A program made the position numbers and the translations under genes. A stretch of 64,000 nucleotides of DNA from Agromyces aureus (GTDB taxonomy: Bacteria; Actinomycetota; Actinomycetes; Actinomycetales; Microbacteriaceae), in contig NZ_CP013979.1 of the NCBI RefSeq assembly GCF_001660485.1, positions 1,550,001 to 1,614,000 on the forward strand. The letters run 5' to 3'. Below the pieces are notes generated by a model that searched no databases, was not told the DNA's origin, and saw only the letters and a program-made list of their open reading frames with translations. Below are positions 52,584-63,108 of the stretch, one piece after another (the first letter of the stretch is position 1; each line of letters opens with the position of its first letter).

Positions 52584-53315
52584 TCAGATCAGGCGGCGCA
52601 GGTACTCCTCGGGCGAGGTGCCCGCGTCGCGGGCCAGGCGGTGCAGCCGGTCGTGCTCCTCGGTCGAGAGCTCGACCGTGAGCTGGTGCCAGGCGTCGGG
52701 CGCGTCGTCGAACGAGAAGAGCGCGTCGTCGTCGGCGTCGGGGGCCGATTCGGCGGCGACCGGAACCGAGTCGTCGATGACGGATGCCGCGTCGAGCTCG
52801 AGCTCGACGGCATCGATCGGCGCGGCGGCGGGCGCGGCATCCGCACCATCGACCCCGTCGCGCCAGCCTGGACCCGACGGAACCGCCGTGCCGCTGCGGT
52901 AGGCCTCGGCGACGGCGCGGGCGCGCGTGTCGGCGGCCTCGTTCATGGGGTGCCCGACGTGGCCCTTGACCCACTCGAAGCGGTAGCGGCGGCCGGCGAG
53001 CTCGTCGTCGAGCTCCTTCAGCAGCTCGACGTTCAGCACGGGCTTGCCGTCGGCCTTGCGCCAGCCCTTCCGCTTCCAGCCGGACATCCACTTGGTGATG
53101 CAGTTGATGACGTACTGGCTGTCGCACAGCACGAGGAGCTCGTCGTCGAGGTGGGCGGTCGCGCGGAACAGCTCGAGCACGGCCTTCAGTTCGCCCTGGT
53201 TGTTCGTCGCGTGCTTCCAGCCGCCGGCGCCCCAGTGCTCGTCGTCGACGTACCAGGCCCATCCGGCGGGGCCGGGGTTTCCGAGGGCGGATCCGTCGGC
53301 GGCGGCAGTGATCAC
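52584..53315 (-). CDS. rnhA: Ribonuclease HI with C-terminal extension
   Basis: Cleaves RNA in RNA-DNA hybrids. All four acidic catalytic residues are present: Asp7 (ADGS), Glu42 (NQGELKAV), Asp65 (LCDSQYV) and Asp129 (NEAADTRA). The RNase H fold ends near residue 140. It is followed by a linker of about 65 acidic, Ala-rich residues and a final segment (about 210-243, HQLTVELSTEEHDRLHRLARDAGTSPEEYLRRLI) that looks like a ribbon-helix-helix. GGAGG lies before the GTG at 53315. The extra module is unusual for RNase HI. Confidence 0.88.
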   Translation of the reverse strand: MITAAADGSALGNPGPAGWAWYVDDEHWGAGGWKHATNNQGELKAVLELFRATAHLDDELLVLCDSQYVINCITKWMSGWKRKGWRKADGKPVLNVELLKELDDELAGRRYRFEWVKGHVGHPMNEAADTRARAVAEAYRSGTAVPSGPGWRDGVDGADAAPAAAPIDAVELELDAASVIDDSVPVAAESAPDADDDALFSFDDAPDAWHQLTVELSTEEHDRLHRLARDAGTSPEEYLRRLI

Positions 53316-53369
53316 GGGATGTCCTCCAGGGGGTTCGGTGCGGCGCCCATCGTATCGGGCGGCACCGAC

Positions 53370-53408
53370 GGCACCGCGACCACGGCACCGCGACCACGGC
53401 GCCGACCA
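53370..53408. repeat. Short direct repeats upstream of mfd and rnhA
   Basis: The unit CACCGCGACCACGG occurs twice in immediate succession, followed by a partial copy, in the gap between the divergent rnhA and mfd genes. Function unknown. Confidence 0.7.
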
Positions 53409-53497
53409 CGGCGACGTGCGCACCTGGCCGAGGCACCGCCCGCGGCCTCGAGCGGTCGGTTCCGGAGCAGGGCGGAGGTCGTGTCGGAGGCCGCGCG

Positions 53498-53503
53498 TAG
53501 ACT
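53498..53503 (+). promoter_or_regulatory. Leaderless -10 box of mfd
   Basis: TAGACT ends only three bases before the ATG at 53507 but six before the GTG at 53510. The spacing rule of this window therefore favours the GTG. Confidence 0.5.
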
Positions 53504-53509
53504 CGCATG

Positions 53510-56500
53510 GTGATTCTGCAGGGCTTGAACACGGCGCTTTCGCGCGCCTCCACCATCGAACGCGCCCTCGGCGAGGCCCTGCGGAGCGCCGATTTCTCGG
53601 CGCCCGACGGCATCGACGCGCCACTGCTCGCGGGGCTCCTCCAGCGCCGCACCGAGGCGGGGCTCGCCCCGGCGCTGCTCGTCGTCACCGCGACCAGCCG
53701 CGAGGGCGAGCAGGTCCGCACCGCGATCGCCCCGTACCTCGACGGAGCAGAGGTGCTCGAGTTCCCCGCATGGGAGACGTTGCCGCACGAGCGCCTGAGC
53801 CCCTCGGCCGAGACCGTCGGTCGCCGGCTGCACGCCCTGCGGCGCATGCACGACTGGCAGGAGGCCGGCTCGCGGCATCCGCTCGTCGTGGTCGCGTCGG
53901 TGCGCGCCGCTCTGCAGCCGCTCGCCGACAACCTCACCGCGCACGCGCCCATCGAGCTCGTACCCGGCGGGCGGGGCTACGACCTGCCCGAGATCTCCCG
54001 CACGCTCGTCGACCTCGCCTACGCGCGCGTCGACATGGTCTCGAGGCGCGGCGAGTTCGCGCTGCGCGGCGGGATCCTCGACGTGTTCCCGCCGACGGCC
54101 GACCACCCCGTGCGCGTCGAGTTCTTCGGCGACGAGGTCGAAGAGCTGCGCGCGTTCTCGGTCGCCGACCAGCGTTCGCTGCCCGAGGTCGTCGAGCGGG
54201 TCGTGCTCGCGCCGAGCCGCGAGCTGCTGCTCACCCCGGCCGTGCGCCAGCGCGCCCGTGAGATGGTGCACGAGTTCCCGAGCATGGCGGGCATGCTCGA
54301 GAAGGTCGCCGAGGGCATCCCGGTCGAGGGCATGGAATCCCTGGCGCCCGCGCTGCTCGAACGACTCGTGCCGCTCGCGCACTACCTGCCGGTCGGCGCG
54401 GCCGTCGCCGTGCTGCAGCCCGAGCGCGTCTCCGGTCGCGCGGTCAGCCTCGCCGAGACGAACCGCGAGTTCCTCGGCGCGGCGTGGAGCGCGGCCACGG
54501 CCGGCGCCGACGCGCCCATCGACCTCGCGTCCGGCGACTTCCTCACGGTGCGGGCGTTCCGCGAGGCCGTGCTCTTCAGCGCGCCCGGCGAACCCGACCC
54601 GCAGCGCGTGTGGTGGACCTTCACGAACTTCGACATGGGCGATGCCGCGGCCGTCGTGGCGGCGTCCGCGGGCAGTGAGGCGGCCGAGGCCGCGTCCCGC
54701 CTCGCCTCCGAGTACGTTCGCGTCGCCGCCGATGCGATGCCGAGCTTCGCGGGCAACGTCGCAGGTGCCGTCGAGCACGTCGGTCAGCGCCTGCGCGACG
54801 GCTGGAGTCTCGTCGTGGCATCCGAGGGTCAGGGGCTCGTCGAACGCGCCCGTGACGTGCTCGCCGAGGCCGGGCTCGCGGCGCGCACCGTCGAGGTCGT
54901 GCCCGACGAACTCGAGCCGGGCGTCGCCTACCTCGTCCGCGCCGGCGCAGCCCGCGGGTTCGAGGTGCCCGAGGCCAAGCTGGGGCTCGTCTCCGAGGCC
55001 GAGTTCTACGGGCGAGCGGCCGGCTACGACGCGCGACGGGCCACCAAGCTCGCAGCCCGCCGACGCAACGTCGTCGACCCGCTGCAGCTCAAGGCCGGCG
55101 ACTTCGTCGTGCACCAGACGCACGGCATCGGCCGCTTCGTCGAGATGGTGCAGCGCGAGGTCGCGACCGGCAGCCGGCCGACGGGTCCGAGCCGCCGGGC
55201 GGGCATCGCCCAGCAGCCGAAGGCCGTGCGAGAGTACCTCGTGCTCGAGTACGCGGCCTCGAAGCGGGGGCAGGCGGGCGACCGGCTCTTCGTGCCGACC
55301 GACCAGCTCGACCTGCTCTCGCGCTACGTGGGCGGCGAGGCCCCTTCGCTCTCGAAGATGGGCGGCAGCGACTGGGCACAGGCGAAGGGCAAGGCACGCA
55401 GAGCCGTGCGCGACATCGCCGTCGAACTCGTGAAGCTCTACTCGGCGCGCATGGCGGCCAAGGGCCACGCCTTCGGCCCCGACACTCCGTGGCAGCACGA
55501 GCTCGAGGAGGCGTTCCCGTTCACCGAGACGCCCGACCAGCTGCAGACGATCGACGAGATCAAGGCCGACATGGAGCGGCCGATCCCCATGGATCGCCTG
55601 CTCGCGGGCGACGTCGGCTTCGGCAAGACCGAGGTCGCCGTGCGTGCGGCCTTCAAGGCGATCCAGGACGGCAAGCAGGTCGCGATGCTCGTGCCCACCA
55701 CGCTGCTCGTCAAGCAGCACTTCGAGACCTTCACCGAGCGTTTCGCCGGGTTCCCCGTGCACGTGCGCGCCCTCAGCCGGTTCCAGAGCGACAAGGAGGC
55801 GCGCGAGACCGTCGCCGGGCTCGGTGACGGCACGGTCGACATGGTCATCGGCACGCACCGCATCCTCACCGAGAAGGTGAAGTTCAAAGACGTGGGCCTC
55901 GTCATCATCGACGAGGAGCAGCGGTTCGGCGTCGAGCACAAGGACGCCCTGAAGAAGCTCAAGACCAACGTCGACATCCTGGCGATGAGCGCGACGCCGA
56001 TCCCGCGCTCGCTCGAGATGGCCGTCACCGGCATCCGCGAGATGTCCACCCTCGCCACGCCGCCGGAAGACCGGCATCCGATCCTCACGTTCGTCGGCCC
56101 GTACTCCGAGCAGCAGGTCGCCGCCGCCATCCGTCGCGAGATGCTTCGCGAGGGGCAGGTCTTCTTCGTCCACAACCGGGTCTCGTCGATCAACCGGGTC
56201 GCGGCGCAGCTGTCGGAGCTCGTTCCCGAGGCGCGCATCGCGGTCGCGCACGGCCAGTTGAACGAGCACGTGCTCGAGCAGATCGTGAACGACTTCTGGG
56301 AGCGCAAGTTCGACGTGCTCGTCTCGACGACCATCATCGAGACCGGCCTCGACATCTCCAACGCGAACACGATCATCATCGACCGGGCCGACAAGTACGG
56401 CCTCAGCCAGCTGCACCAGCTTCGCGGCCGCGTCGGCCGCGGGCGCGAGCGCGCCTACGCGTACTTCCTCTGGGACCCGGCGAAGCCGCTCAGCGAGACG

Positions 56501-57217
56501 GCGCACGACCGGCTCTCGACCATCGCGGCCAACAACGACCTCGGCTCCGGCATGCAGGTGGCCCTGAAGGACCTTGAGATCCGCGGGGCGGGCAACCTGC
56601 TCGGCGGTGAGCAGGCCGGGCATATCGCGGGGGTCGGCTTCGACCTGTACCTCCGCATGATCGGCGAGGCCGTCTCGACCTTCCGCGGCGACGTCGCCGA
56701 AGGGCAGACCGAGCTGCGGCTCGAGCTGCCCATCGACGCGCACATCCCCGAGGAGTACGTCGACTCCGAGCGCCTGCGCCTCGAGGCCTACCAGAAGCTC
56801 TCGGCGGCGAGCGGCCCGGCCGCGAAGGACGAGCAGATCGGCCAGGTGCTCGACGAGCTCGTCGACCGCTACGGCGCCCCGCCCGAGGCGGTGCAGAACC
56901 TCGTCGCCGTCTCGAGGCTGCGTCGGCTCGCGCAGTTCGCCGGGCTCTCCGACGTCATCGCCACGGGCACCAAGCTCCGCATCGGGCCCGCGAACATCCC
57001 CGATTCGCGCCGCGTACGCCTCGAGCGCATGTACCCGGGCGCGAAGCTCGTCACGGCGAGCGACGTCATCCTCGTGCCGTTCCCGGTGCGCGGCGGCGAG
57101 ATGCCGGGCGACGCCGACCTCATCGAGTGGGTGACGAACCTCATCACCGCGATCTTCCCGATTCCCGAGCGGGCGGATGCCGCGGGTTCGGCGCCCGCCG
57201 CGGGCGGCGCCGCCTGA
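53510..57217 (+). CDS. mfd: Transcription-repair coupling factor
   Basis: ATP-dependent translocase that removes RNA polymerase stalled at DNA lesions and recruits UvrA. The UvrB-like N-terminal part is at about 1-400, the RNA polymerase interaction domain near 520-590 (FVVHQTHGIGRFVEM), the RecG-like motor with Walker A GDVGFGKTE near 701-709 and DEEQ box, and the TRCF C-terminal domain. Length 1235. I prefer the GTG at 53510 because the TAGACT box would put the ATG at 53507 upstream of the transcript. No partner gene follows on the strand. Confidence 0.95.
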   Translation: MILQGLNTALSRASTIERALGEALRSADFSAPDGIDAPLLAGLLQRRTEAGLAPALLVVTATSREGEQVRTAIAPYLDGAEVLEFPAWETLPHERLSPSAETVGRRLHALRRMHDWQEAGSRHPLVVVASVRAALQPLADNLTAHAPIELVPGGRGYDLPEISRTLVDLAYARVDMVSRRGEFALRGGILDVFPPTADHPVRVEFFGDEVEELRAFSVADQRSLPEVVERVVLAPSRELLLTPAVRQRAREMVHEFPSMAGMLEKVAEGIPVEGMESLAPALLERLVPLAHYLPVGAAVAVLQPERVSGRAVSLAETNREFLGAAWSAATAGADAPIDLASGDFLTVRAFREAVLFSAPGEPDPQRVWWTFTNFDMGDAAAVVAASAGSEAAEAASRLASEYVRVAADAMPSFAGNVAGAVEHVGQRLRDGWSLVVASEGQGLVERARDVLAEAGLAARTVEVVPDELEPGVAYLVRAGAARGFEVPEAKLGLVSEAEFYGRAAGYDARRATKLAARRRNVVDPLQLKAGDFVVHQTHGIGRFVEMVQREVATGSRPTGPSRRAGIAQQPKAVREYLVLEYAASKRGQAGDRLFVPTDQLDLLSRYVGGEAPSLSKMGGSDWAQAKGKARRAVRDIAVELVKLYSARMAAKGHAFGPDTPWQHELEEAFPFTETPDQLQTIDEIKADMERPIPMDRLLAGDVGFGKTEVAVRAAFKAIQDGKQVAMLVPTTLLVKQHFETFTERFAGFPVHVRALSRFQSDKEARETVAGLGDGTVDMVIGTHRILTEKVKFKDVGLVIIDEEQRFGVEHKDALKKLKTNVDILAMSATPIPRSLEMAVTGIREMSTLATPPEDRHPILTFVGPYSEQQVAAAIRREMLREGQVFFVHNRVSSINRVAAQLSELVPEARIAVAHGQLNEHVLEQIVNDFWERKFDVLVSTTIIETGLDISNANTIIIDRADKYGLSQLHQLRGRVGRGRERAYAYFLWDPAKPLSETAHDRLSTIAANNDLGSGMQVALKDLEIRGAGNLLGGEQAGHIAGVGFDLYLRMIGEAVSTFRGDVAEGQTELRLELPIDAHIPEEYVDSERLRLEAYQKLSAASGPAAKDEQIGQVLDELVDRYGAPPEAVQNLVAVSRLRRLAQFAGLSDVIATGTKLRIGPANIPDSRRVRLERMYPGAKLVTASDVILVPFPVRGGEMPGDADLIEWVTNLITAIFPIPERADAAGSAPAAGGAA

Positions 57218-57243
57218 CCGGGGCGGCCGTCCGCGGCATCCGC
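57173..57243. terminator. Long-range inverted repeat at the mfd 3' end
   Basis: Two perfect 13-base arms, GCGGATGCCGCGG at 57173-57185 and CCGCGGCATCCGC at 57231-57243, enclose 45 bases that include the mfd stop and a second GC-rich hairpin. The element lies between convergent genes and again consists of the recurrent GGATGCC unit. Confidence 0.5.
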
Positions 57244-57253
57244 TCGTCCTCGC

Positions 57254-57571
57254 TCAGGGCCGCAGGTGACCCCACTCGTCGAGGAACTCCTCGACGCTGA
57301 GACGGGCGAGGTCCTCGTTGATCGTGCGCAGCAGGGCATCGGCCTCGTCGAGGGTCCCGGCCTTCGTGCGGATCACCGGTGTGCTCGTCGCGCGTCGCAC
57401 TACGACGAGGTCGGCGACCGACGGGCCGCCCGCGCCGGTCACCTCGCCGGCGAGCAGCAGGGTCGTGTGCATGAACTTGCGCATGCCGGTGCGTCGGCGT
57501 TCGCGGAGTTCGGCCCGCAGGTGCAGTGCGGCCGGCTCGGCGGGCGAACCGCCCGGTCGGTGGTCGGTCAT
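57254..57571 (-). CDS. Conserved hypothetical protein coupled to nhaA
   Basis: A 105-residue soluble protein that I do not recognise. The middle carries LLLAGEVTGAGGPSVADLVVVRRA, the end is a charged helix-rich DEADALLRTINEDLARLSVEEFLDEWGHL. Its ATG overlaps the nhaA stop (ATGA), so it is translated with the antiporter. It may modulate the antiporter, but no evidence beyond coupling exists. Confidence 0.65.
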   Translation of the reverse strand: MTDHRPGGSPAEPAALHLRAELRERRRTGMRKFMHTTLLLAGEVTGAGGPSVADLVVVRRATSTPVIRTKAGTLDEADALLRTINEDLARLSVEEFLDEWGHLRP

Positions 57572-58767
57572 CGTGAGAACGGCCCTCCGGGTCCGCCGAG
57601 GGCGCCCTTGGCCCGGTACTGCCGCGACCGGACCGTCACGGCGATGCCCGCCAGCACGATCGCGATGCCCGAGCCGAGCAGCACGGCGAGGGTGCCCTCA
57701 TCGGCGACCTCGGGGTTTCCGGCGAAGGCGAGCTCGTTCATGAGCAGCGACACCGTGAAGCCGATGCCGCCGAGAGCGCCGACCATGGCGAGGTCGCCGA
57801 CGGTCAGCGCGGCACCCGTTCGATGCCTCGCGAAGAGCATGCCGACGCCGCCGGCGAGCATGATGCCGACGATCTTGCCGACGGGCAGGCCGACGACGAT
57901 GCCCCAGAACGCGGGGGAGAGGTCGCTGACGGCCACCTGCGGAATCGCGACCATCGCCGCCGTGAGCGCGAACAGCGGCAGGATGACGCCGTTCGAGACC
58001 GGCTCGAGCCCGTGCACCGCGCGGCCGCCCGGTCGTCGTGCCATGACGAAGCCGAGCGCGACGCCGGCGATCGTCGCGTGCACGCCCGACTGGTAGATGA
58101 AGTACCAGCTCAGTGCGGCGAGCACCCAGAGCACCGCCATGATCGGCCACTGCGGTCGACGAGCGAGGATCCACGCCGATCGCGGCTTCAGCATGCGGCT
58201 GACCGCGCCGAACAACGCGATCGTGATCGCGCCGAGCCCGATGAACGCCATGCTCGCGTCGGCGGTGAAGAAGAACGCGATGATGAGGATCGCGATGAGG
58301 TCGTCGAGCACCGCGAGCGCGAGGAGGAACACCCGCACGCGGGTCGGGATGAACCGCCCGAACACGGCGAGCACGCCGAGCGCGAACGCGATGTCGGTCG
58401 CCGTCGGGATCGGCCAACCGCCGACCGTGTCGGTGCCCGCGGTGAAGGCCACGTAGATGAGCGCGGGCACGATGACACCGCCGAGCGCCGCGATCGCCGG
58501 CAGCAGCGCCTTCGACGGCGAGTTCAGCTCGCCGATGACGAGTTCGCGCTTGAGCTCCACGGCCACGATGAAGAAGAACACCGCGAGCAGCCCGTCGCTG
58601 ATCCAGTGGCCGACCGAGAGGTCGAGCCCGAGCCACGGCAGGTCGAGGTGCGCGTCGAGCCCGTCGATGAGGGCCGAGCCGAACGGCAGGTTGGCGAGCA
58701 CGAGCCCGAGCACGGCGGCGATGAGCAGCAGCACGGCCGCCCAACGTTCGGACCTGAGGATGTTCAT
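57568..58767 (-). CDS. nhaA: Na+/H+ antiporter NhaA
   Basis: Exchanges cytoplasmic sodium for external protons for pH and salt tolerance. The 399-residue protein has about twelve spans. The ion-binding Asp pair is in LAVLDDLIAI near residue 155; PTATDIAFALGVLAVFG precedes it, as in E. coli NhaA. GGAG lies six bases before the ATG. The hypothetical gene follows in the same operon. Confidence 0.95.
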   Translation of the reverse strand: MNILRSERWAAVLLLIAAVLGLVLANLPFGSALIDGLDAHLDLPWLGLDLSVGHWISDGLLAVFFFIVAVELKRELVIGELNSPSKALLPAIAALGGVIVPALIYVAFTAGTDTVGGWPIPTATDIAFALGVLAVFGRFIPTRVRVFLLALAVLDDLIAILIIAFFFTADASMAFIGLGAITIALFGAVSRMLKPRSAWILARRPQWPIMAVLWVLAALSWYFIYQSGVHATIAGVALGFVMARRPGGRAVHGLEPVSNGVILPLFALTAAMVAIPQVAVSDLSPAFWGIVVGLPVGKIVGIMLAGGVGMLFARHRTGAALTVGDLAMVGALGGIGFTVSLLMNELAFAGNPEVADEGTLAVLLGSGIAIVLAGIAVTVRSRQYRAKGALGGPGGPFSR

Positions 58768-58891
58768 GGGGCACTCCGATCATGAGTGCGACGCGGATGC
58801 GGCGGTGTGCAGGCGTCGACGGGACGGTTGCGGCGGTCTCCCGCCGGCCGACCAGACTTCCCGGCACTCCTCGTGGAATCCTATCGGCGCG

Positions 58892-58897
58892 TACACT
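58892..58897 (+). promoter_or_regulatory. Leaderless -10 box of the LysE-type gene
   Basis: TACACT ends six bases before the GTG at 58904 and fixes that start inside a much longer open frame. Confidence 0.55.
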
Positions 58898-58903
58898 CGT
58901 GCG

Positions 58904-59548
58904 GTGTCGTTCTCGGTGTGGGTCGCGTTGCTCGCGGCGAGCGTGGTCATCTCGTTCACCCCCGGCGCCGGCGCGATCAACACCATGGGTAACGCCCTGA
59001 AGGTCGGCCTCGGCCGCGCGTTCTGGGGCATCCTCGGGCAGCAGGCGGCGCTCGTCGTGCACATCGTCATCGTCGCGGCCGGCCTCGGCGTGCTCGTGGC
59101 GAACTCGCCGCTCGCCTTCGACGCGATCCGGTACGCGGGCGCGGCGTACCTCGTGTACCTCGGCATCCGGCAGTTCCTCGCGAAGCCCGTGGTCGCGGCA
59201 GACGACGGGGCGGATGTCGCGGCCGCCGTCGATGCGCCCGCCGGCGAGTCGGGCTGGTCGCTGTTCCGACGGGGGCTCCTGGTGAACCTACTGAACCCGA
59301 AGGCGATCGTGTTCTTCCTCGCCTTCCTGCCGCAGTTCATCCGGCCGGGCGAGCCATTGCTGCCGCAGTACCTCGTCGTCGCCGCGACCGTGATCCTCGT
59401 CGACGTCGCGGTCATGTGGGGCTTCTTCGCGGTCGCCGCGCGATCGTTCCACCGGGTGACGCGATCGGCGCGCGGGCAGACGGTGCTGAATCGGGTCTTC
59501 GGCTCGCTGTTCCTCGCCGTGGGCGTCGCGCTCGCGGCGATCCACTGA
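58904..59548 (+). CDS. LysE/RhtB-family amino acid exporter
   Basis: A 214-residue exporter with six spans. FTPGAGAINTMGNALKVG after the first span is the family motif; FRRGLLVNLLNPKAIVFFLAFLPQF is the second. The frame is open upstream, but the family begins within a few residues of SFSVWVALLAASVVISFTPG, and the TACACT box matches the GTG at 58904. Substrate among lysine, arginine, threonine or homoserine cannot be chosen. Confidence 0.88.
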   Translation: MSFSVWVALLAASVVISFTPGAGAINTMGNALKVGLGRAFWGILGQQAALVVHIVIVAAGLGVLVANSPLAFDAIRYAGAAYLVYLGIRQFLAKPVVAADDGADVAAAVDAPAGESGWSLFRRGLLVNLLNPKAIVFFLAFLPQFIRPGEPLLPQYLVVAATVILVDVAVMWGFFAVAARSFHRVTRSARGQTVLNRVFGSLFLAVGVALAAIH

Positions 59549-59605
59549 GGCGGTCGCACGCCACCGCCGCATTTGCGGTGCGTGGTCGATCGGGCGAGGC
59601 TTGCC

Positions 59606-59611
59606 TAGGCT
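59606..59611 (+). promoter_or_regulatory. Leaderless -10 box of mazG
   Basis: TAGGCT ends six bases before the ATG at 59618. Confidence 0.5.
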
Positions 59612-59617
59612 GAACGG

Positions 59618-60301
59618 ATGACGCACACAGCCGCATCCCCGGCCGACTCGACGCACCCCGGGCTCGACGAGCTCATCGCCACGGTCGCCCTGCTGCGCGC
59701 GCCAGGCGGATGCCCGTGGGACGCCGACCAGACGCACGAGTCCCTCGTGCAGTACCTCGTCGAGGAGAGCTGGGAGCTCATCGACGCGATCGAGTCGGGC
59801 GACCGCGCCGAGATGATCGAGGAGCTCGGCGACGTGCTCTACCAGGTGCTCTTCCACGCCGACATCGCCGCGCACACGGCGGGCGAGGGCTTCGACATCG
59901 ACGACGTCGCACGGCACATGACGGCGAAGATGGTGTCGCGACATCCGCACGTCTTCGGCGATCGCGAGGCCGAGACGGCCGACGACGTCGTCGCCTTCTG
60001 GGAGGACCTGAAGGCCGAGGAGAAGCCGCACCGCACGAGCGTGCTCGACGGCGTTCCGCGCGGCATGCCCGCCCTCGCACTCGCGCAGAAGGTGCTCGGC
60101 AAGGCCGAGAAGGTCGGGGTCGGCGCGGATGCCGCGGGCGACGTCCGGGCGCCGGCCACCGAGGCCGAGCTCGGCGACCTGCTGTTCGCCCTCGCCGCCT
60201 CGGCGAAGGAGCAGGGGCTGGACGCCGAGCGCGCGCTGCGCGGGGCGGTGCGCGCGTTCGAGGCCGACGTGCGCTCGGCGGAGGTCGCCGCGGGTTCGTG
60301 A
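59618..60301 (+). CDS. mazG: Nucleoside triphosphate pyrophosphohydrolase MazG
   Basis: Hydrolyses non-canonical NTPs to NMP and pyrophosphate. The all-alpha MazG fold carries CPWDADQTHESLVQYLVEES, then the EExxE metal site in VEESWELIDAI and EELGDVLYQVLFHADIA. A second, weaker copy (EAELGDLLFALAASA) lies near the C-terminus. Length 227. It lies upstream of hisS and eno, as Rv1021 lies upstream of Rv1023. Confidence 0.93.
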   Translation: MTHTAASPADSTHPGLDELIATVALLRAPGGCPWDADQTHESLVQYLVEESWELIDAIESGDRAEMIEELGDVLYQVLFHADIAAHTAGEGFDIDDVARHMTAKMVSRHPHVFGDREAETADDVVAFWEDLKAEEKPHRTSVLDGVPRGMPALALAQKVLGKAEKVGVGADAAGDVRAPATEAELGDLLFALAASAKEQGLDAERALRGAVRAFEADVRSAEVAAGS

Positions 60302-60332
60302 GCCGCGCCGCGGTGCTGGAAGAATGATCGGC

Positions 60333-61625
60333 ATGGCTGCAACCGTCACCCCTCCGCGCGGAATGCGCGACTTCCTCCCCGCCGAGAAGGCCCGACGTGA
60401 GCACGCGCTCGGCGTGATCCGGGGTGTGTACTCGTCGCACGGGTTCGACGAGATCGAGACGCCCGTGATGGAGGACGCCTCGCGCCTGCACGCGGGCCTC
60501 GGCGGTGACAACGAGAAGCTCGCGTTCGCGGTGATGAAGCGCGGCCTCACGCCCGACGACCTGACGGCAGCCGCGGCATCCGGCGACGCGCTCTCCCTCG
60601 CCGATCTCGGCCTGCGCTACGACCTGACCGTGCCGCTCGCGCGCTTCTACGCGACGCACCGCGCTGCCCTGCCCCCGGTGTTCCGCTCGGTCCAGATCGC
60701 GCCCGTGTGGCGCGCCGAGCGGCCGCAGAAGGGCCGCTACCGCCAGTTCGTGCAGTGCGACATCGACATCATCGGCGAGGCCGGCCAGCTCGCCGAGCTC
60801 GAGCTGCTCACGGCGACGGTGGCGGCGCTCGACGCGCTCGGCCTCGGCGGCTGCACGATCCGCCTCAACGACCGGCGCATCCTGCAGGGCATCCTCGGAT
60901 CGTGGGGCGTGGCCGACGAGCTGCGCGAGCGCGCGCTCATCACGATCGACAAGCTCGACAAGATCGGCACCGGGGGAGTCGCGGCCGAGCTGCGCGACCT
61001 CGGCATCGTCGACGAGGGGGCGGATGTCGCGGCCGAGCTCGAGGCGCTCACCACCGCCGACTGGCACCTGGCCTCCGGCGTCGTGCCGCCACCGTCCTGG
61101 CTCGACACCGACGCCTACGCCGACCTGCTCGCCCTCCGGGAGGCCCTGCCCGACGCGGACATCGAGTTCGACCCGACGCTCGTGCGCGGCATGGGCTACT
61201 ACACGGGCACGATCTTCGAGATCGCGCACCCCGACTTCGGGTACTCGCTCGGCGGCGGCGGGCGCTACGACGGCATGATCGGCCGGTTCCTCGGTCAGGA
61301 CGTGCCCGCGTGCGGCTTCTCGATCGGCTTCGAGCGCATCGTCGACCTGCTCGCGGTGCGCGACGAGGGCCGACCCCGATCGGTCGTGCTGGTCTACGAC
61401 CCCGCCGTGGAGGCCGCGACGCTGCTGAAGCTCAAGCACGAGCTCGTGGCATCCGGAACCCGAGTGCGCTTCGAGCGCCGCGTGAAGAACGCCCGCGCCC
61501 TGTTCGAGCGCGTCACGGCCGACGGCTTCGACGCCGTCGCGAACGTGACTCCCGAGACGACGGATGCCGCGTCCCTCACGTTCCGCGACCTCACCGCCTC
61601 GGCGTCGGGCGCCTTCCGACACTGA
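60333..61625 (+). CDS. hisS: Histidine--tRNA ligase
   Basis: Class II synthetase, 430 residues. Motif 1 region PPRGMRDFLPAE, motif 2 VFRSVQIAPVWRAERPQKGRYRQF, the His-A motif LVRGMGYYTGTIFE and motif 3 GFSIGFERI are all clear. The ATG at 60333 is preferred over 60324 because GGAAGA then lies nine bases upstream. Between mazG and eno it replaces the lpqU position of mycobacteria. Confidence 0.94.
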   Translation: MAATVTPPRGMRDFLPAEKARREHALGVIRGVYSSHGFDEIETPVMEDASRLHAGLGGDNEKLAFAVMKRGLTPDDLTAAAASGDALSLADLGLRYDLTVPLARFYATHRAALPPVFRSVQIAPVWRAERPQKGRYRQFVQCDIDIIGEAGQLAELELLTATVAALDALGLGGCTIRLNDRRILQGILGSWGVADELRERALITIDKLDKIGTGGVAAELRDLGIVDEGADVAAELEALTTADWHLASGVVPPPSWLDTDAYADLLALREALPDADIEFDPTLVRGMGYYTGTIFEIAHPDFGYSLGGGGRYDGMIGRFLGQDVPACGFSIGFERIVDLLAVRDEGRPRSVVLVYDPAVEAATLLKLKHELVASGTRVRFERRVKNARALFERVTADGFDAVANVTPETTDAASLTFRDLTASASGAFRH

Positions 61626-61638
61626 CAGAAATGCGTGA

Positions 61639-62994
<1,356 letters not shown>

Positions 62995-63015
62995 TCGGCT
63001 CAGACTGCACCGACT

Positions 63016-63045
63016 GGCGGGGGTGGCCGAACGGCCGCCCCCGCC
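63016..63045 (+). terminator. Hairpin between eno and ftsB
   Basis: A 13-bp stem (63016-63028 with 63033-63045) with one T-G pair and loop GAAC, extended by a few weaker pairs. It lies 21 bases after the eno stop and probably ends most enolase transcripts. Confidence 0.65.
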
Positions 63046-63108
63046 GGTTCGCGTCCGGGGTCCGGTGAGGTCCGCGGTTCGGAGCACGGGGCGAGGTGAG
63101 GAGGGGTG

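Noticed and set aside
53312..56743. 1143-codon minus-strand frame opposite mfd
   Set aside because: Third-position GC bias of mfd leaves the opposite strand open. The product is low-complexity His/Arg/Asp/Glu text without domains; only the small overlap with rnhA is coding.
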